Part shown: positions 24,901-33,647 of the stretch, piece by piece
Position numbering within the stretch: the first letter of the stretch is position 1
How the letters are laid out: each line of letters starts with the position of its first letter
Source: JACJWR01 sp964547485
Lineage (GTDB): Bacteria; Actinomycetota; Actinomycetes; S36-B12; UBA10799
Reading direction: 5' to 3'
NCBI GenBank assembly: GCA_964547485.1
Contig: CAZJNU010000006.1
Location: 1-64,000 of the forward strand
Length of the DNA: 64,000 nt
Position numbers and translations under genes: made by a program
Notes under the pieces: generated by a model
Seen by the model: only the letters and a program-made list of their open reading frames with translations
Databases searched by the model: none
What the model was told of the DNA's origin: nothing

Positions 24901-25668
24901 TCAGCCGCGGGCGCTCACCTTGCGGAAAACCGGGCGGGGGAGCGCCTTCATCGTCCCCATCACTGCACGCAGCACGGGCGGCGAGTAGACCACCGGCTTG
25001 CCTGCCCGCCAGGCCTTCACAGTGTCCTGGGCGACTTCGTCGGCGGTGGTCGAGAACGGTGCCTCCTCGAGACCCTCGGTCATCCTGGTCCGGACGAACC
25101 CTGGCCGCACCACCAGAACTTCGACGCCGGTATCCACGAGTGAGTCGCCGAGCCCCTGGCAGAGGGAATCCAGGCCAGCCTTGGTGGATCCGTAGACGAA
25201 GTTGCTGGCGCGAGCACGGTCGCCAGCAACCGACGACAGCACGATCAACGATCCATGGCCCTGCTTGCCCATCAGTGCAGCCAGGTGCAGGGTCGCACTA
25301 CCGGCTCCCACGTAGTTCGTGAGCATCACCGGTACCGCAAGGTTTGGGTCGTCATTGATAGCCGCCTGGTCGCCGAGCACCCCAAAGGCGACGATTGCGA
25401 CATCAACATCGCCACCGTCGAACACCTCGGCCAACGCCTGCTCGTGGCCACTGAAGTCCTCCGCGACGAAGGAGACCGTCTCCACCGTCGACATCGGCAT
25501 CGCTGCCTGGGTCGCGGCCTTCGCTGCCTCGAGGCGGTCACCGGGACGACCCGCCAGGATCACCCGGCTGAGACGCTCGGTCGGTAGGGCGGCCAGGATG
25601 GCCAGCCCGATCTCGGACGTTCCGCCCAGGAGAAGCACAGATTGGGGTTGTTTGACTGCGTTGATCAC
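24901..25668 (-). CDS. dprE2: Decaprenylphospho-2-keto-ribose reductase DprE2
   Basis: 255-residue short-chain dehydrogenase that completes epimerisation of decaprenyl-phospho-ribose to decaprenyl-phospho-arabinose. Cofactor motif LLLGGTSEIGLA, catalytic Ser in IVLSSVAGDRA and the YxxxK pair in FVYGSTKAGLD, plus the DprE2-typical tail VYSPPVLRAVMGTMKALPRP. The start overlaps the dprE1 stop by 4 bp. The three-gene set ubiA-dprE1-dprE2 identifies the function more firmly than the SDR fold alone. Confidence 0.92.
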   Translation of the reverse strand: MINAVKQPQSVLLLGGTSEIGLAILAALPTERLSRVILAGRPGDRLEAAKAATQAAMPMSTVETVSFVAEDFSGHEQALAEVFDGGDVDVAIVAFGVLGDQAAINDDPNLAVPVMLTNYVGAGSATLHLAALMGKQGHGSLIVLSSVAGDRARASNFVYGSTKAGLDSLCQGLGDSLVDTGVEVLVVRPGFVRTRMTEGLEEAPFSTTADEVAQDTVKAWRAGKPVVYSPPVLRAVMGTMKALPRPVFRKVSARG

Positions 25669-27029
25669 AGCTGGAGCCTCCGACTCAGATCTGACGAGAA
25701 CAGGTGGTTGGGGTCGACCGCCGCGCGGGCCCGCTGGAATTCAGCGAGTTGCGGGTAGCCGGCCGCGATGGTGCGACTGCTTGCCCGGGAGTCCTTGGCA
25801 AGGTAGAGCCGACCGCCGGAGTCGATGACCGCCGCGTCTAGTACGTCCAGCGTGTCGCCGAGGCCGGGGATGCCGGCGGGGATGTCCAACGCCAGCGTCC
25901 AGCCGGCGCGGGGGAAACTCAGGTAGAAGTCATTCTCGGGCCCGAACCGCTTTAGCACGCTCAGGAAGGATGGCACGCCGATCCGCTGCAATTCCGTCAG
26001 CGCGTGCCCGACCAACCACGACTGGTCATCCGGCACCGCGAACTGATACTGCAGGAAGCCCCCGGGTCCGTAGACCCGGTTCCATTCCGACACCCCATCC
26101 AGCGGATGGAAGAAGGCCGCAATGCTTTGAAGCTCATCGGTGCGATGCTTCGGCGCCTTCCGGAACCACGCCTCGTTGAACGCCCCGACGGTCAGCTTGT
26201 TCAACAAGCCACCGGGCACCATCGACGGTGCCGTGGCCAGCATCGAGGGGTCGTAGGCCAACGGATCGCCGGCCTTGCCCGCAGGGAGCTGGTCGAGGCG
26301 TGCGTGTTCGCCGCTGGTGAGCACCCCCCGGCCAAACCTGGCACCCTTGGCGACCGAGTCGATCCAGGCCACCGAGTAGGTGTATTCCTCATCCGCGCGA
26401 ACCATCTGGGCCATCAGGTCGTCCAGATCGGTGCACCGCTGAGTGTCCACTGAGATCAGCGAGGTCTCGATCGGCAGCATCGCGATGGTGGCGGTGAGGA
26501 TGATGCCGGTCAGGCCCATCCCGCCGACGGTGGCGGCGAACAACTCACGGTCGGCCGGGTCCGCGGCGGTCGGGGTGACGGTCCGCAGCTGGCCGCTGGC
26601 CAGCAGGACGTCCATCGACGTCACGTGGGCGCCGAAGGTGCCTACCCGGTGATGGTTCTTGCCGTGGATATCGGCGGCGATTGCGCCCCCGACGGTGACA
26701 TACCGGGTACCCGGAGTAACTGGCACGAACCAGCCGTGCGGGACAACTCTGCGCAGGATTTCATCCAGGCTGGTACCGGCATCAGCGGTCAACGTACCCG
26801 CTGCGGCGTCCAGCATGATCGTGCCGCCGGCGGGACGAATCACCAGCCCACCGCCGTTCTGCGCGGCATCCCCGTAGGCGCGGCCCAGTCCGCGGGCAAG
26901 CGCCCCGCGGGGACCGGCCGCGGTCAGCACGGCTGCAGCGCTATCCCCGGGCAGCAGCGATGCGACCGTTGACGTGCTGGGGGAGGTGCGACCCCACCCC
27001 GCGAGCAGTTCCTCTTTCATGATGACCAT
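25665..27029 (-). CDS. dprE1: Decaprenylphospho-ribose 2'-oxidase DprE1
   Basis: FAD enzyme (vanillyl-alcohol oxidase fold) that oxidises decaprenyl-phospho-ribose. Motifs are ARGLGRAYGDAAQNGGG (FAD), HGKNHHRVGTFGAHV and the C-terminal GGRLYLAKDSR. At the position of the mycobacterial cysteine attacked by benzothiazinones (GWNICVDF) this protein reads GWTLALDI, so Cys is replaced by Ala (codon 25890-25892). The start at 27029 lies 5 bp after the ubiA stop; a longer frame to 27074 would run into ubiA without homology, and an ATG at 27020 is an alternative. Confidence 0.93.
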   Translation of the reverse strand: MVIMKEELLAGWGRTSPSTSTVASLLPGDSAAAVLTAAGPRGALARGLGRAYGDAAQNGGGLVIRPAGGTIMLDAAAGTLTADAGTSLDEILRRVVPHGWFVPVTPGTRYVTVGGAIAADIHGKNHHRVGTFGAHVTSMDVLLASGQLRTVTPTAADPADRELFAATVGGMGLTGIILTATIAMLPIETSLISVDTQRCTDLDDLMAQMVRADEEYTYSVAWIDSVAKGARFGRGVLTSGEHARLDQLPAGKAGDPLAYDPSMLATAPSMVPGGLLNKLTVGAFNEAWFRKAPKHRTDELQSIAAFFHPLDGVSEWNRVYGPGGFLQYQFAVPDDQSWLVGHALTELQRIGVPSFLSVLKRFGPENDFYLSFPRAGWTLALDIPAGIPGLGDTLDVLDAAVIDSGGRLYLAKDSRASSRTIAAGYPQLAEFQRARAAVDPNHLFSSDLSRRLQL

Positions 27030-27034
27030 TGCTG

Positions 27035-27916
27035 TCAGACCCCCAACGCGCCTAGTCCAAAGGTGACGACCCACAACACGCCCATGCCGAGCAGCGTGCG
27101 GTCAGAAAGTACAACGCGATCCGGCGCCTCGGCGGTGTCCCGGTCGATGTCCACCGCGTAGCGCATGATCGCCAGCACGAACGGGATGATGCTGAGCTTC
27201 GCCCAGGGCAAGGTTGACTGCACCACGGCGACTTCGAATGCCCACAGACAGTAGGCCGTGATCGTCACAGAGGCGGCCGTCGCCCAGACGAATCGGAGAT
27301 AGCCGGGGGTGTAGCCGGTGAGCACCCGGCGGGTGGTTTTGGGTGCTCCCTCCGATGCCGCGAGCGCCACATTGAGTTCACTGGATCGCTTCCCTGCGGC
27401 CATGAACAGCGAACCGAAGCCCGCCACGATGAGGAACCAACTCGACACCGCGATCCCGGTGGCTGCGGCACCCGCGATGGCGCGCAACAGGAACCCGAGG
27501 GCAAGGAAGGCCATCTCGATGACCGGCTCGTGTTTGAGCCACAGGGAGTAGGACAGGGTCACGATCACGTAGGCGGCCAGCACCACGGCCAGTTCAGGTG
27601 CGACCAGCAGAGCGATCAACTCGCCGACGACGATGAGCACCGCAGCGGCAATCAGGGCTGCCCGCGGCGCGAGTTCGCCGGCGGCGATCGGCCGGGTGTA
27701 TTTGGTCGGATGGGCGCGGTCCGCCTCGGCGTCGACCATGTCGTTGATCAGATACGTGGCACTGGCTGCCAGACAGAACACGATGAACGCGGCCACTGTC
27801 TGCAGCAGAATCGTCGGGGCGAGAAGTTGGCCCGCAGCCAGCGGCACCGCGGCCACCAGGACGTTCTTAGTCCACTGGTGCGGTCGCATGGCGCGGAGCA
27901 AGGGGGGCATTGCCAA
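27035..27916 (-). CDS. ubiA: Decaprenyl-phosphate phosphoribosyltransferase (UbiA family)
   Basis: 293-residue membrane prenyltransferase-fold enzyme that joins phosphoribosyl pyrophosphate to decaprenyl phosphate, the first committed step to arabinan donor. Asp-rich motif LINDMVDAEADRAHPTKYTR in the first half, a second acidic region (YAVDIDRDTAEAPDRV) near the end, and about nine membrane helices. Followed directly by dprE1 and dprE2, the order known from mycobacterial arabinogalactan loci. Confidence 0.93.
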   Translation of the reverse strand: MAMPPLLRAMRPHQWTKNVLVAAVPLAAGQLLAPTILLQTVAAFIVFCLAASATYLINDMVDAEADRAHPTKYTRPIAAGELAPRAALIAAAVLIVVGELIALLVAPELAVVLAAYVIVTLSYSLWLKHEPVIEMAFLALGFLLRAIAGAAATGIAVSSWFLIVAGFGSLFMAAGKRSSELNVALAASEGAPKTTRRVLTGYTPGYLRFVWATAASVTITAYCLWAFEVAVVQSTLPWAKLSIIPFVLAIMRYAVDIDRDTAEAPDRVVLSDRTLLGMGVLWVVTFGLGALGV

Positions 27917-28027
27917 GGCTGCCGGTCTCCTCGTCCGTGTTGCTGAATCGATCGTGGGCCGGACAATCTGCGGGCGAGACAGCCGGGTCGTGCGAGTGGT
28001 TCTGGTGGTGCGGGTAGTGCGCGCTTG

Positions 28028-28468
28028 CTAGGCGTCCCGCAATAGACAGGTTAGTCGAGCGGTGCAGACTGGCCGACCCGCGTCGTCGGTGATCTTGATC
28101 TCGTAGCTGGCCAGCGTCCGCCCCCGGGAGAGCGGCGTCGCGGCCGCGTGCACGTGCCCTTCGCGGGCGCCGCGGTGGTGGCTGGCGTTCAACTCGATGC
28201 CCATCACTATCCGGTCAGGTCCGGCGTGCATGGCTGCCGCCACCGAACCGACCGTCTCGGCCAGCACCGCCGAAGCGCCACCGTGGAGCAGTCCGTAAGG
28301 CTGCGTGTTGCCCGCGACCGGCATGGTCGCCGTCACCAGATCCGGGGAGACGTGTACATACTGAATCCCCATCTTCTCGACCAATGAGTCGACCGACATG
28401 TCGTTCATCCCGCGGGCGGCCTCGGCGGGACTCGGAAGGTCGACGGGCCAGGTTGGTGGTTCGCTCAT
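28028..28468 (-). CDS. PaaI-type hotdog thioesterase
   Basis: 146 residues of a single hotdog domain with the PaaI/YdiI-type active-site signature QPYGLLHGGASAVLAETVGS and GIELNASHHRGAREGHVHA. Such proteins hydrolyse acyl- or aroyl-CoA esters; the substrate is not evident. Monocistronic behind a leaderless -10 box (TAGGGT); not part of the dprE operon, from which it is separated by 111 bp. Confidence 0.85.
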   Translation of the reverse strand: MSEPPTWPVDLPSPAEAARGMNDMSVDSLVEKMGIQYVHVSPDLVTATMPVAGNTQPYGLLHGGASAVLAETVGSVAAAMHAGPDRIVMGIELNASHHRGAREGHVHAAATPLSRGRTLASYEIKITDDAGRPVCTARLTCLLRDA

Positions 28469-28474
28469 GATGCC

Positions 28475-28480
28475 ACCCTA
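28475..28480 (-). promoter_or_regulatory. -10 box TAGGGT for the thioesterase gene (leaderless)
   Basis: On the minus strand TAGGGT ends 6 nt before the ATG at 28468. Confidence 0.45.
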
Positions 28481-28599
28481 ATCGCGACTCGAGGGACGGC
28501 TCCGAGACCCTAGACACCGCGATGTGGGTCGGGCACAGGTCGACGAGCCTCGTTGGCCGAATCCCGGACGGCGTCGCGTGGATGTTGCCGGTGTCAATT

Positions 28600-28778
28600 C
28601 TCGCCGGTTTGGCTCGCGCCCGGGGCCGCACTGGCGGGCGCAAGCCCAAAGTGACACCTGAGGTGATCGACAAAGCCCAACGCATGTACGACTCACGAAA
28701 ATTCAGCCTGGCTGAGATCGCACACACTTCGACGTCATCCCGATAACCATCCACCGCAACATCCGCACCGACCAATCG
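28600..28778 (+). pseudogene. Remnant of a serine recombinase (resolvase) C-terminus
   Basis: The frame at 28600-28731 encodes ILAGLARARGRTGGRKPKVT and VIDKAQRMYDSRKFSLAEIA, the end of the catalytic domain and the start of the HTH of Tn3-type resolvases/invertases. The recognition helix (resembling VIPITIHRNIRT) follows in another frame from 28731. The catalytic domain with the active serine is missing, so this is a dead fragment of a mobile element. Confidence 0.65.
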
Positions 28779-28895
28779 GTCGGCCAGAAGTCGAAACGCC
28801 GAACCACGGCAGCGAGCAGGAGATCGCGGTGAGCCTGTCCAAGAGCACCATCTGGCCAGGCATTAGGCCACCCGCCGGCGAGGCAGCTTTCGGCG

Positions 28896-28901
28896 TAGAG
28901 T
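28896..28901 (+). promoter_or_regulatory. -10 box TAGAGT for the second vapBC (leaderless)
   Basis: TAGAGT ends 7 nt before the ATG at 28909; no ribosome-binding site. Confidence 0.5.
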
Positions 28902-28908
28902 CCTTGGT

Positions 28909-29082
28909 ATGAGTGCGCAGCCTGACGAGCCGAGCATCGTCGTAGTCATTGATGATCCGAACGCGGACAAGCTCGTCCCGTTCACCGAATGGCTGGCTCT
29001 TGTCGGGGTGAAGGCGCCAGTCACATTGCCCAAGCCCGCCGCGCTTTATCTGGATGAGGCCAGGGAGGCCGGTGAAGTGTGA
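28909..29082 (+). CDS. Small VapB-like antitoxin
   Basis: 57 residues (MSAQPDEPSIVVVIDDPNAD ... LYLDEAREAGEV). No classical DNA-binding fold is recognisable, and the C-terminal part with KPAALYLDEAREAG could wrap the toxin. The assignment rests on its size, the GTGA overlap with a PIN-domain toxin gene and a leaderless promoter. It is too short for many gene finders. Confidence 0.7.
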   Translation: MSAQPDEPSIVVVIDDPNADKLVPFTEWLALVGVKAPVTLPKPAALYLDEAREAGEV

Positions 29083-29486
29083 GCCCGGTTGTCCTCGACG
29101 CTTCGGCAGCCGTCGAAATCATCCTGAACACCGTCACAGGCCAGCAACTCAAATCCCGCGTCGCAACTGACGACGTGTGGGTGCCTGAACATTTCTACAT
29201 CGAAATTGCTGGCGTCTTTCGGCGGATGCAACGCAACGGTGCGATCACCACGACCAACGCAGGCGAGGCATTCACCGAACTGATCACGCTGCGGGCCAAT
29301 CGTGCCCAAGTCAAGACGCTCCTTCCTGCGGCGTGGGCGATTCGCGCCAACATCACCGTTGCGGACGCTGTTTACGTCGTCCTGGCTCAGCAGCTAACCG
29401 CTCCGCTCGTCACCGGCGACAACCGTCTTGCCCGCGCACCATCGCAGGCCCTCGGCGGAATTCAGGTCATCAGCCCAAGCGGCTAA
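29079..29486 (+). CDS. VapC-type PIN-domain toxin (second locus)
   Basis: 135 residues with the PIN acidic residues in VVLDASAAVEII, FYIEIAGVFRR, TVADAVYVVLA and LVTGDNRLAR. Its GTG start overlaps the small antitoxin by 4 bp. It differs from the first VapC of this window in sequence and partner type, so it is not a recent duplicate. Lies next to the resolvase remnant, in line with arrival on a mobile element. Confidence 0.88.
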   Translation: MSPVVLDASAAVEIILNTVTGQQLKSRVATDDVWVPEHFYIEIAGVFRRMQRNGAITTTNAGEAFTELITLRANRAQVKTLLPAAWAIRANITVADAVYVVLAQQLTAPLVTGDNRLARAPSQALGGIQVISPSG

Positions 29487-29909
29487 CTCAAACGAGGCGA
29501 AGCTGACCGGCGACAAACTGATCGGTAACGGTCTAACCGACCTTGATCACAAGCTGCACGCAAACGAGCAATTACGGTCGCGCGTTTCAGGCCTCAATAT
29601 GGAGGACGGGGTTGTGGGGGAACCGGGCGCCCAATCGCGTGTCCGAAACCTCAAGCGACCGAAACCCAGCGATGAGACGTTTTCGGGCGGACCCAACTAC
29701 TGATGACATGTGGCAGTAAAGGGTCGGCCAAATGATGAAACCTGAGGTTTGCACGCGTGCCCGGCTTCCAAGATCATCGCTAGCGCTAACCGCTGCACGA
29801 ATCCTCCCCGAACCCCCGACCCCCGACCCCGGACCATACTTCGCGCTGGGGCAGCAGCGGCGCTGGCTGGTCGACAGTGCGGTGGCTGACCCCTGCGACC
29901 GCCACCCCC
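29487..29909. other. Gene-free stretch before polA
   Basis: About 420 bp between vapC and the polA promoter. Base composition is a little lower in GC than its surroundings around 29490-29560 and 29700-29760. Open frames exist on both strands, but none has a start signal or recognisable family. No RNA gene or clear repeat was found. Confidence 0.5.
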
Positions 29910-29915
29910 TAGGAT
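29910..29915 (+). promoter_or_regulatory. -10 box TAGGAT for polA (leaderless)
   Basis: TAGGAT ends 7 nt before the GTG at 29923; no Shine-Dalgarno sequence in between. Confidence 0.5.
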
Positions 29916-29922
29916 CGGGCAG

Positions 29923-32610
29923 GTGAACCCCGCGCCGAGTCAGCCCGAGGCGATACACCGCCGTCTCCTTCTCCTGGACGGCCACTCGCTGGCCTACCGA
30001 GCCTTCTACGCGCTCCCGGTGGAGAACTTCTCAACCACCACCGGCCAGGCCACCAACGCCGTCTACGGGTTCACCTCGATGCTCATCAACGTCCTCCGGG
30101 ACGAGCGGCCGACTCACGTCGCGGTCGCCTTCGACGTCTCCCGGGTGACCTTCCGCACCGAGGCCTTTCCCGCCTACAAGGCCACCCGGTCCGCCTCGCC
30201 CGCCGAGTTTGCCGGCCAGGTGGAACTGACCAAGAATGTGCTGACGGCCCTTGGTATCCCGTCATTGGCCGTCGATGGATTCGAGGCTGACGACATAATC
30301 GCGACCCTCGCCACGGAGGCCGAGAACGCCGATTTTGAGGTATTGGTGGTGACCGGGGATCGGGATGCGTTTCAGCTCATCGACGAGAACGTGACGGTGC
30401 TGTACCCGGTCCGGGGCGTGTCGGAGCTTGCCCGGATGGACCCGGCCGCCGTGACGGCCAAGTACGGCCTGGCCCCTGAGCGCTATGCCGACTTCGCGGC
30501 TCTTCGTGGCGACAAATCCGACAATCTGCCCGGGATCCCCGGCGTGGGGGAGAAGACAGCGACCAAGTGGATCACCACCTATGGCGGGCTCGACGGCCTC
30601 GTCGCGCGCGCGGAGGAGGTGCCCGGCAAGGTCGGGGACTCGCTGCGTGAGCACCTTGGCCAGGTGCTCACCAATAGGCAGTTGACCGAGTTGGTGCGTG
30701 ATGTGCCGCTGGACCTGTCGGTCGCAGAACTGGAATGGCACGGCTTCGATCGGGACTCGGTCCACGAGGTGTTCGATGCCCTCGAGTTCCAGGTCCTGCG
30801 CGGCCGACTGATCGACTACTTCAGCGACGAGGACTCCACCACCACTGATCGCACGATTGAGGTCACGCTGAGCTCGGAGCCGGTTCCCGCATGGCTGGCC
30901 GCGCACGGAGGCGGTCCGGTGGGACTGGTGGTGGCGGGTCGCTGGGGTCGGGGCACAGGTGAGGTGGACTCGCTCAGTCTGGCCGCGGCAGGAGCCGACG
31001 TGCTGGCTGTGGACCTGCGGGAGGCGTCTGAGGCAGACACCGACGCGCTGGCCGGCTGGCTTGCCGACCCTGACGCCGAGAAGGTGATGCACGACGCCAA
31101 AGGTCCGCTGCTGGCGCTACTGGCCCGCGGGTGGCAGGTCCGTGGACTCGTGATGGACACGGCACTGGCCGCGTACCTTCTGCTCCCCGGTCAGCGCACC
31201 TTCGAGATCGCCGACCTGGTCGCGCGGTTCTGCGGTATCGACCTGACCCCGCCCACCGACGACGCCGGACAGCTGTCGCTGGCAGGGCTCGATCAGGAGT
31301 CCACCGTGTTGCCGCGGGCGCAGGAGGCCGCCGCGCTGCTGCCGCTCGAGGCGGAGTTCTCCGGGCAACTGGCGGAACGGGACAGCCTGGAGCTACTCCG
31401 GGAGGTGGAGTTGCCGGTGTTGGCCGTGTTGGCGGAGATGGAACGCGACGGTATCGCCGCCGATCGGGTCTACCTGACCGAGCTCGAGGCGACCTATGCC
31501 GCGTCCCAGCGTGAAGCCGAGGCCAGCGCACACGATCTGGCCGGCCGCGAATTCAACCTCGGCTCCCCGAAACAACTGCAGGAGATCCTGTTCGGCGAAC
31601 GGCAGCTGCCCAAGACCAAGAAGATCAAGACCGGCTACACCACCGACGCCGATGCCCTCAACGACCTCTTCACCCGCACCGGCGATCCGCTGTTGGAGGC
31701 GATTCTGCGGTACCGCGACGTGTCGAAGTTGCGACAGACGGTGGCTGGTTTGCTCCCGCTGATCGACGCCGGGAGTCGCATCCACACCACCTTCAACCAG
31801 ATGGTGGCGGCCACCGGTCGACTCTCGAGCACCGACCCCAACTTGCAGAACATCCCGATCCGAACCGCCGAAGGCCGCCAGATCAGGGCCGGCTTCGTGG
31901 TCGGCGAAGGTTACGAGACGCTTCTCACCGCCGACTACAGCCAAATCGAGATGCGGATCATGGCGCATCTCTCAGGTGACGAGGGTCTGATCGACGCCTT
32001 CCGGCAGGGCGAGGACCTGCACACCACTGTCGGCTCCCGGGTGTTCGGCGTGCCGGCGACCGAAATCGACGCCGAGCAGCGACGACGAATCAAGGCGATG
32101 TCCTACGGCCTGGCTTACGGACTCTCCGCGTTCGGACTCGCCGCGCAACTGGGGATCTCCCGGACTGAGGCGCAGGCGCTGATGGACGAATACTTTCTGC
32201 GGTTCGGGGGAGTGCGCGACTACCTGGCGGCAGTGGTCGAACGGGCCCGCGCGACCGGCTGGACCGAGACCGTGATGGGGCGTCGACGCTACCTGCCCGA
32301 TCTGAACAGCGACAACTGGCAGCGGCGACAGATGGCCGAGCGGATGGCGTTAAACGCGCCCATCCAGGGATCGGCAGCGGACCTGGTGAAAGTGGCGATG
32401 CTGCGGGTCCATGCCGCGTTGGCGGCGGCCGGGTTGCGATCGCGACAACTGCTGCAGGTCCACGACGAACTGGTGTTGGAGGTGGCACCCAGGGAAGCCG
32501 ACGACGTCGCCGAGATCGTCCGCCGCGAAATGGGGGCCGCCTATCCGCTCGACGTGCCGTTGGAGGTCTCCATCGGCACCGGGCGCACCTGGGCCGACGC
32601 CGGGCACTGA
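29923..32610 (+). CDS. polA: DNA polymerase I
   Basis: 895 residues: N-terminal 5'-3' exonuclease/FEN domain (LLLDGHSLAYRAFYALP, ADDIIATLA, GDKSDNLPGIPGVGEKTA), a central 3'-5' exonuclease-fold domain and the C-terminal polymerase domain with motif A (LLTADYSQIEMRIMAHLSGD), motif B (RRRIKAMSYGLAYGLSAFG) and motif C (LLQVHDELVLE). The proofreading domain lacks the DxE metal motif (VGLVVAGRWG where Klenow has its first two acidic residues), so proofreading is probably absent, as in mycobacterial Pol I. GTG start supported by the leaderless promoter. Repair and Okazaki fragment processing in the cytoplasm. Confidence 0.97.
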   Translation: MNPAPSQPEAIHRRLLLLDGHSLAYRAFYALPVENFSTTTGQATNAVYGFTSMLINVLRDERPTHVAVAFDVSRVTFRTEAFPAYKATRSASPAEFAGQVELTKNVLTALGIPSLAVDGFEADDIIATLATEAENADFEVLVVTGDRDAFQLIDENVTVLYPVRGVSELARMDPAAVTAKYGLAPERYADFAALRGDKSDNLPGIPGVGEKTATKWITTYGGLDGLVARAEEVPGKVGDSLREHLGQVLTNRQLTELVRDVPLDLSVAELEWHGFDRDSVHEVFDALEFQVLRGRLIDYFSDEDSTTTDRTIEVTLSSEPVPAWLAAHGGGPVGLVVAGRWGRGTGEVDSLSLAAAGADVLAVDLREASEADTDALAGWLADPDAEKVMHDAKGPLLALLARGWQVRGLVMDTALAAYLLLPGQRTFEIADLVARFCGIDLTPPTDDAGQLSLAGLDQESTVLPRAQEAAALLPLEAEFSGQLAERDSLELLREVELPVLAVLAEMERDGIAADRVYLTELEATYAASQREAEASAHDLAGREFNLGSPKQLQEILFGERQLPKTKKIKTGYTTDADALNDLFTRTGDPLLEAILRYRDVSKLRQTVAGLLPLIDAGSRIHTTFNQMVAATGRLSSTDPNLQNIPIRTAEGRQIRAGFVVGEGYETLLTADYSQIEMRIMAHLSGDEGLIDAFRQGEDLHTTVGSRVFGVPATEIDAEQRRRIKAMSYGLAYGLSAFGLAAQLGISRTEAQALMDEYFLRFGGVRDYLAAVVERARATGWTETVMGRRRYLPDLNSDNWQRRQMAERMALNAPIQGSAADLVKVAMLRVHAALAAAGLRSRQLLQVHDELVLEVAPREADDVAEIVRREMGAAYPLDVPLEVSIGTGRTWADAGH

Positions 32611-32631
32611 CCCGTCGAACCGCTCGGCAGC

Positions 32632-33147
32632 TCAGGTGTAGCCGTCGGCCTGCAGGTCGAAGAGGAGTTGCTGCGCTGCCCGTAGTTGGTCCGCTTCGTC
32701 TGCTTCGTCGGGCTCACCCATCCAGGTGGCATGGAGAACCTCGAAGCCGTCCGCCCGCAGGGCGTCCACGACCACCGGGTCGTCGTCCACGATGAGGTCC
32801 ACGCCGGCTCGGTCGCGGAGCCGCCGGGCGACCGCCAGCTTCGTCAGACGGCCGGGTCGACGGTCGCGGTCCGGGCGCATGAACAGTTGGGCTGCAGGCA
32901 GACCCTGGGCCGTGAGCCACGCCGACGTCGCGGCCCGGCATCGCTCCGGTCGTCCGGTCGAATAGACGACGTGCCGTCCGAGCGACAGCTGCTCGTCGAT
33001 CAGGTCGCGCCCCTGCGCCAGCAGCGGGTCGTCCGGGGCAAGAGCGAAGAACTGCTCCCAGTCCTTCGGGGTGGTACGGATGGCAGACAGTCTGTGGCGC
33101 ACGTCGGCCAGGACACCATCGATGTCGAAGATCGCGAACCGAGCCAC
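32632..33147 (-). CDS. HAD-superfamily phosphatase
   Basis: 171 residues with HAD motif I IFDIDGVLADVRHRL, motif II VVYSTGRPERCR, a lysine in GRLTKLAVARRL and motif IV LIVDDDPVVVDALRADG. The layout resembles the phosphatase domain of polynucleotide kinase/phosphatase-type and acid-phosphatase-like HADs; the substrate is unknown. GTG at 33147 follows a -10 box TAGCGT. Convergent with polA (21 bp between stops) and divergent from the DUF4442 gene, sharing a 41-bp promoter region. Confidence 0.8.
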   Translation of the reverse strand: MARFAIFDIDGVLADVRHRLSAIRTTPKDWEQFFALAPDDPLLAQGRDLIDEQLSLGRHVVYSTGRPERCRAATSAWLTAQGLPAAQLFMRPDRDRRPGRLTKLAVARRLRDRAGVDLIVDDDPVVVDALRADGFEVLHATWMGEPDEADEADQLRAAQQLLFDLQADGYT

Positions 33148-33153
33148 AGCGGG

Positions 33154-33159
33154 ACGCTA
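33154..33159 (-). promoter_or_regulatory. -10 box TAGCGT for the HAD gene (leaderless)
   Basis: On the minus strand TAGCGT ends 6 nt before the GTG at 33147. Its partner promoter for the divergent gene begins 17 bp away. Confidence 0.45.
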
Positions 33160-33175
33160 GCGCACAGCCGCGGAA

Positions 33176-33181
33176 TACGCT
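33176..33181 (+). promoter_or_regulatory. -10 box TACGCT for the DUF4442 gene (leaderless)
   Basis: TACGCT ends 7 nt before the ATG at 33189 and decides that start over an in-frame GTG at 33183, which would lie within the initiation region. Confidence 0.45.
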
Positions 33182-33188
33182 GGTGGGC

Positions 33189-33647
33189 ATGGCCATCGAT
33201 TTCGAGACAGTGCGCACGAGTATGCCGACCGCCGTCCCCATGATGGGAACGCTGAACATTAAGTTTCTGGAGCTGGAATCGCAACGGTGTCTGCTCCGGT
33301 TGCCCGACAGTGCGGAATATCACAATCACATCGGTGGCCCCCACGCCGGCGCGATGTTCACGCTGGCCGAGTCCGCATCCGGTGCCCTGGTGCTGACGAA
33401 TTTCGGGGATCGCCTTGCCGAGGCGACGCCGCTGGCGGTGGAGGCGACGATCCGCTACCTGAAGGTGGCGATGGGTGACGTTACTGCAGAGGCCACGATG
33501 GCCAGTGACCCTGCGGACGTACTCGCCGAACTGGCCGCCGGCAGCCGGCCGGAATTTGAGGTGGTGGTCACGATCCGTGACCGCGACGGTGTCGACACCG
33601 GCATCATGACGGTGCTGTGGACGCTCCGGCCGAACCGCCGGAGGTAG
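33189..33647 (+). CDS. DUF4442-type hotdog protein
   Basis: 152 residues of a hotdog fold: MMGTLNIKFLELESQRC, NHIGGPHAGAMFTLAESASG on the central helix, and VEATIRYLKVAMGDVTAEAT. The family (YiiD C-terminal/DUF4442) is related to thioesterases, but the biochemical role is not established. Its 3' end overlaps the convergent cheB gene by 44 bp. Confidence 0.75.
   Translation: MAIDFETVRTSMPTAVPMMGTLNIKFLELESQRCLLRLPDSAEYHNHIGGPHAGAMFTLAESASGALVLTNFGDRLAEATPLAVEATIRYLKVAMGDVTAEATMASDPADVLAELAAGSRPEFEVVVTIRDRDGVDTGIMTVLWTLRPNRRR

Noticed and set aside
29587..29985. A 132-residue minus-strand frame upstream of polA
   Set aside because: Overlaps the polA promoter and start, with no family and no initiation signal.
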